A DNA stretch of 53,028 nucleotides from contig MDLF01000078.1 of NCBI GenBank assembly GCA_001730095.1, positions 1 to 53,028 on the forward strand, given 5' to 3'. This document shows, one piece after another, positions 52,233-53,028 of this stretch (its first letter is position 1; each line of letters starts with the position of its first letter). The notes under the pieces are model-generated. The model made no database searches and was not told the origin of the DNA. It saw nothing but the letters and a program-made list of their open reading frames with translations. The DNA comes from Rhodobacteraceae bacterium (ex Bugula neritina AB1) (GTDB taxonomy: Bacteria > Pseudomonadota > Alphaproteobacteria > Rhodobacterales > Rhodobacteraceae). The position numbers and the translations under genes are program-made.

Positions 52233-52284
52233 GGCGCCCTGCCCTGCGGCGCGCGCCTGCAGCATATTTCAGTTTTCCCATGCA

Positions 52285-52310
52285 AAAAGGGCGCCCTGGG
52301 GCGCCCTTTT
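52285..52310. terminator. Bidirectional intrinsic terminator
   Basis: A perfect 11-bp stem AAAAGGGCGCC / GGCGCCCTTTT with loop CTGG. A-run and T-run flanks serve both strands: the plus-strand exostosin-like operon and the minus-strand repeat protein gene. Confidence 0.85.
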
Positions 52311-52337
52311 CTCTGAGCTCTCAAAATCCTGTCTGGA

Positions 52338-53027
52338 TTACAGGATCAGCCAGTCGTCTGCGTCTGCAGCTTGCAGCTGTGCCAGAGTAGTACCGGTGAA
52401 GGTGATGGTCTGGCCTGCGGTGATGAACAGAACCGAGTTCGCACCATCGGTGATGCTGTCCAGCACATCGTCTGCATCGGTGAAACCGAAGGCGGACAGG
52501 TCAACCAGCTGATCCGCGTCAGTCAGGTCGAGGCCGGTAACGGTGTCGTTGCCGTTGCCGGAAACGAAGGACACGGTGCCTTTGGAGCCTGCGCCAAAGG
52601 TGAAGGTGTCATCACCTGCGCCGCCGAACAGGGTGTTGTCGCCGGTTGCGGTGCCCGCCAGAGTAACGTTGTCGTTGCCGTTGCCGTTGAAGATGGTGTT
52701 GGCGCCGGTGCCGGCGATGTCGATAGCGTTCACACCGGTGCCATTTTCACCATTGCCGCCAAAGACAGTGTTGTCGCCATTGCCGTTGATGTTGATGTCA
52801 TCGTTGAGATCGTCCGCGCCGGCAAAGATGGTGTTGTCGCCGTCGCCGTTGATGTTGAAGACATCAGCGCCGTCGCCACCGCCCAGGGTGTTGTTGCCGG
52901 TGCCGTCGATATCGAAGATGTCGATATCATTTGCCGAACCGCCCCAGGCTGCGTTGTTGCCGTTACCGTCGATGTCGAAGGTATCAGCAGCTGCGCCGCC
53001 GAACAGGGTGTTGTTGCCGTCGCCATC
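52338..53027 (-). CDS. RTX-like acidic repeat protein, C-terminal part (5' end outside window)
   Basis: The minus-strand frame is open from the right edge to the stop at 52338, giving ~229 residues; an internal GTG at 52733 is not the likely start. Residues are arranged in ~20-22-aa repeats of the type F-[DN]-I-[DN]-G-x-G-[DN]-N-T-x-F-G-G, rich in Asp and Asn. They are related to, but not the same as, the GGxGxD calcium nonapeptide. The C-terminus DDWLIL preceded by an aliphatic/Thr stretch is reminiscent of type I secretion signals of Rhodobacterales repeat proteins. It is probably secreted and calcium-binding, perhaps associated with the polymer matrix. No ABC transporter is in the window. 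Confidence 0.7.
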   Translation of the reverse strand, partial: DGDGNNTLFGGAAADTFDIDGNGNNAAWGGSANDIDIFDIDGTGNNTLGGGDGADVFNINGDGDNTIFAGADDLNDDININGNGDNTVFGGNGENGTGVNAIDIAGTGANTIFNGNGNDNVTLAGTATGDNTLFGGAGDDTFTFGAGSKGTVSFVSGNGNDTVTGLDLTDADQLVDLSAFGFTDADDVLDSITDGANSVLFITAGQTITFTGTTLAQLQAADADDWLIL

Positions 53028-53028
53028 G

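Noticed and set aside
52740-53028. Repeats at the right edge as CRISPR
   Set aside because: Diverged tandem coding repeats in one open frame, no regular identical repeats or unique spacers.

Overview
The window is GC-rich, tightly packed bacterial DNA that reads as an exopolysaccharide (EPS) biosynthesis region of an alphaproteobacterium, most likely a Rhodobacteraceae (Roseobacter-group) member. That placement is an inference from gene content: ExoA/F/K/P/Q/Y-type genes of the succinoglycan kind, a YjbE/YjbF/YjbH set, a long repeat protein at the right end, and many GTG/TTG starts with 1-4 nt start/stop overlaps. No rRNA, tRNA, CRISPR array, transcription factor or replication gene was seen.

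Layout. 1-430: 3' end of an IS30-type transposase gene. 687-7817 (+): giant LamG/sugar-dehydrogenase/PKD/LamG protein, a GT-C membrane glycosyltransferase and an ExoA-like GT2. 7774-13144 (-): a five-gene operon of GT4, PIG-L deacetylase, formyltransferase, sulfotransferase and Wzx flippase. 13508-18213 (+): second GT-C transferase, GMC oxidoreductase, ExoQ/Wzy-like polymerase. 18236-21310 (-): 1024-aa G8-domain beta-helix protein. 21921-25008 (-): three coupled glycosyltransferases. 25244-26828 (+): sulfotransferase and ExoK-like GH16. 26881-30407 (-): ExoP-ExoF export pair. 30528-32967: divergent sulfotransferase and GT2. 32989-37979 (-): five coupled genes, HAD-UbiA fusion, GtrA, DprE1-like, DprE2-like, GT2. 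38383-40214 (+): two coupled GT2 genes. 40571-42073: small membrane protein, ExoY-like initiating transferase, YjbE-like peptide. 42270-45226 (-): YjbH and YjbF. 45449-52232: a second polysaccharide module (CapD/WbpM-type dehydratase, second initiating transferase, epimerase, Wza-like lipoprotein, sulfotransferase, exostosin-like transferase). 52338-53027 (-): C-terminal part of an acidic glycine/asparagine repeat protein.

How the genes may work together. An initiating phosphoglycosyltransferase (ExoY-like) starts the repeat unit on undecaprenyl phosphate. The GT2/GT4 enzymes extend it, Wzx flips it, the ExoQ-like enzyme polymerises it, and ExoP/ExoF plus the YjbH/YjbF proteins carry it out. 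The most striking part is an apparently complete set for making and flipping a polyprenyl-phosphate pentofuranose donor, as known for mycobacterial arabinan (DPPR synthase, phosphatase, DprE1/DprE2, GtrA). It sits with two GT-C transferases that resemble the arabinofuranosyltransferase AftB. I infer a polymer decorated with D-arabinofuranose (or D-ribofuranose), sulfate (four unlike sulfotransferase genes) and perhaps N-formyl groups (deacetylase plus formyltransferase).

Two core EPS enzymes carry substitutions at key residues: the ExoP-like kinase domain has degenerate Walker motifs, and the ExoK-like GH16 has Ser for Asp in its catalytic motif.
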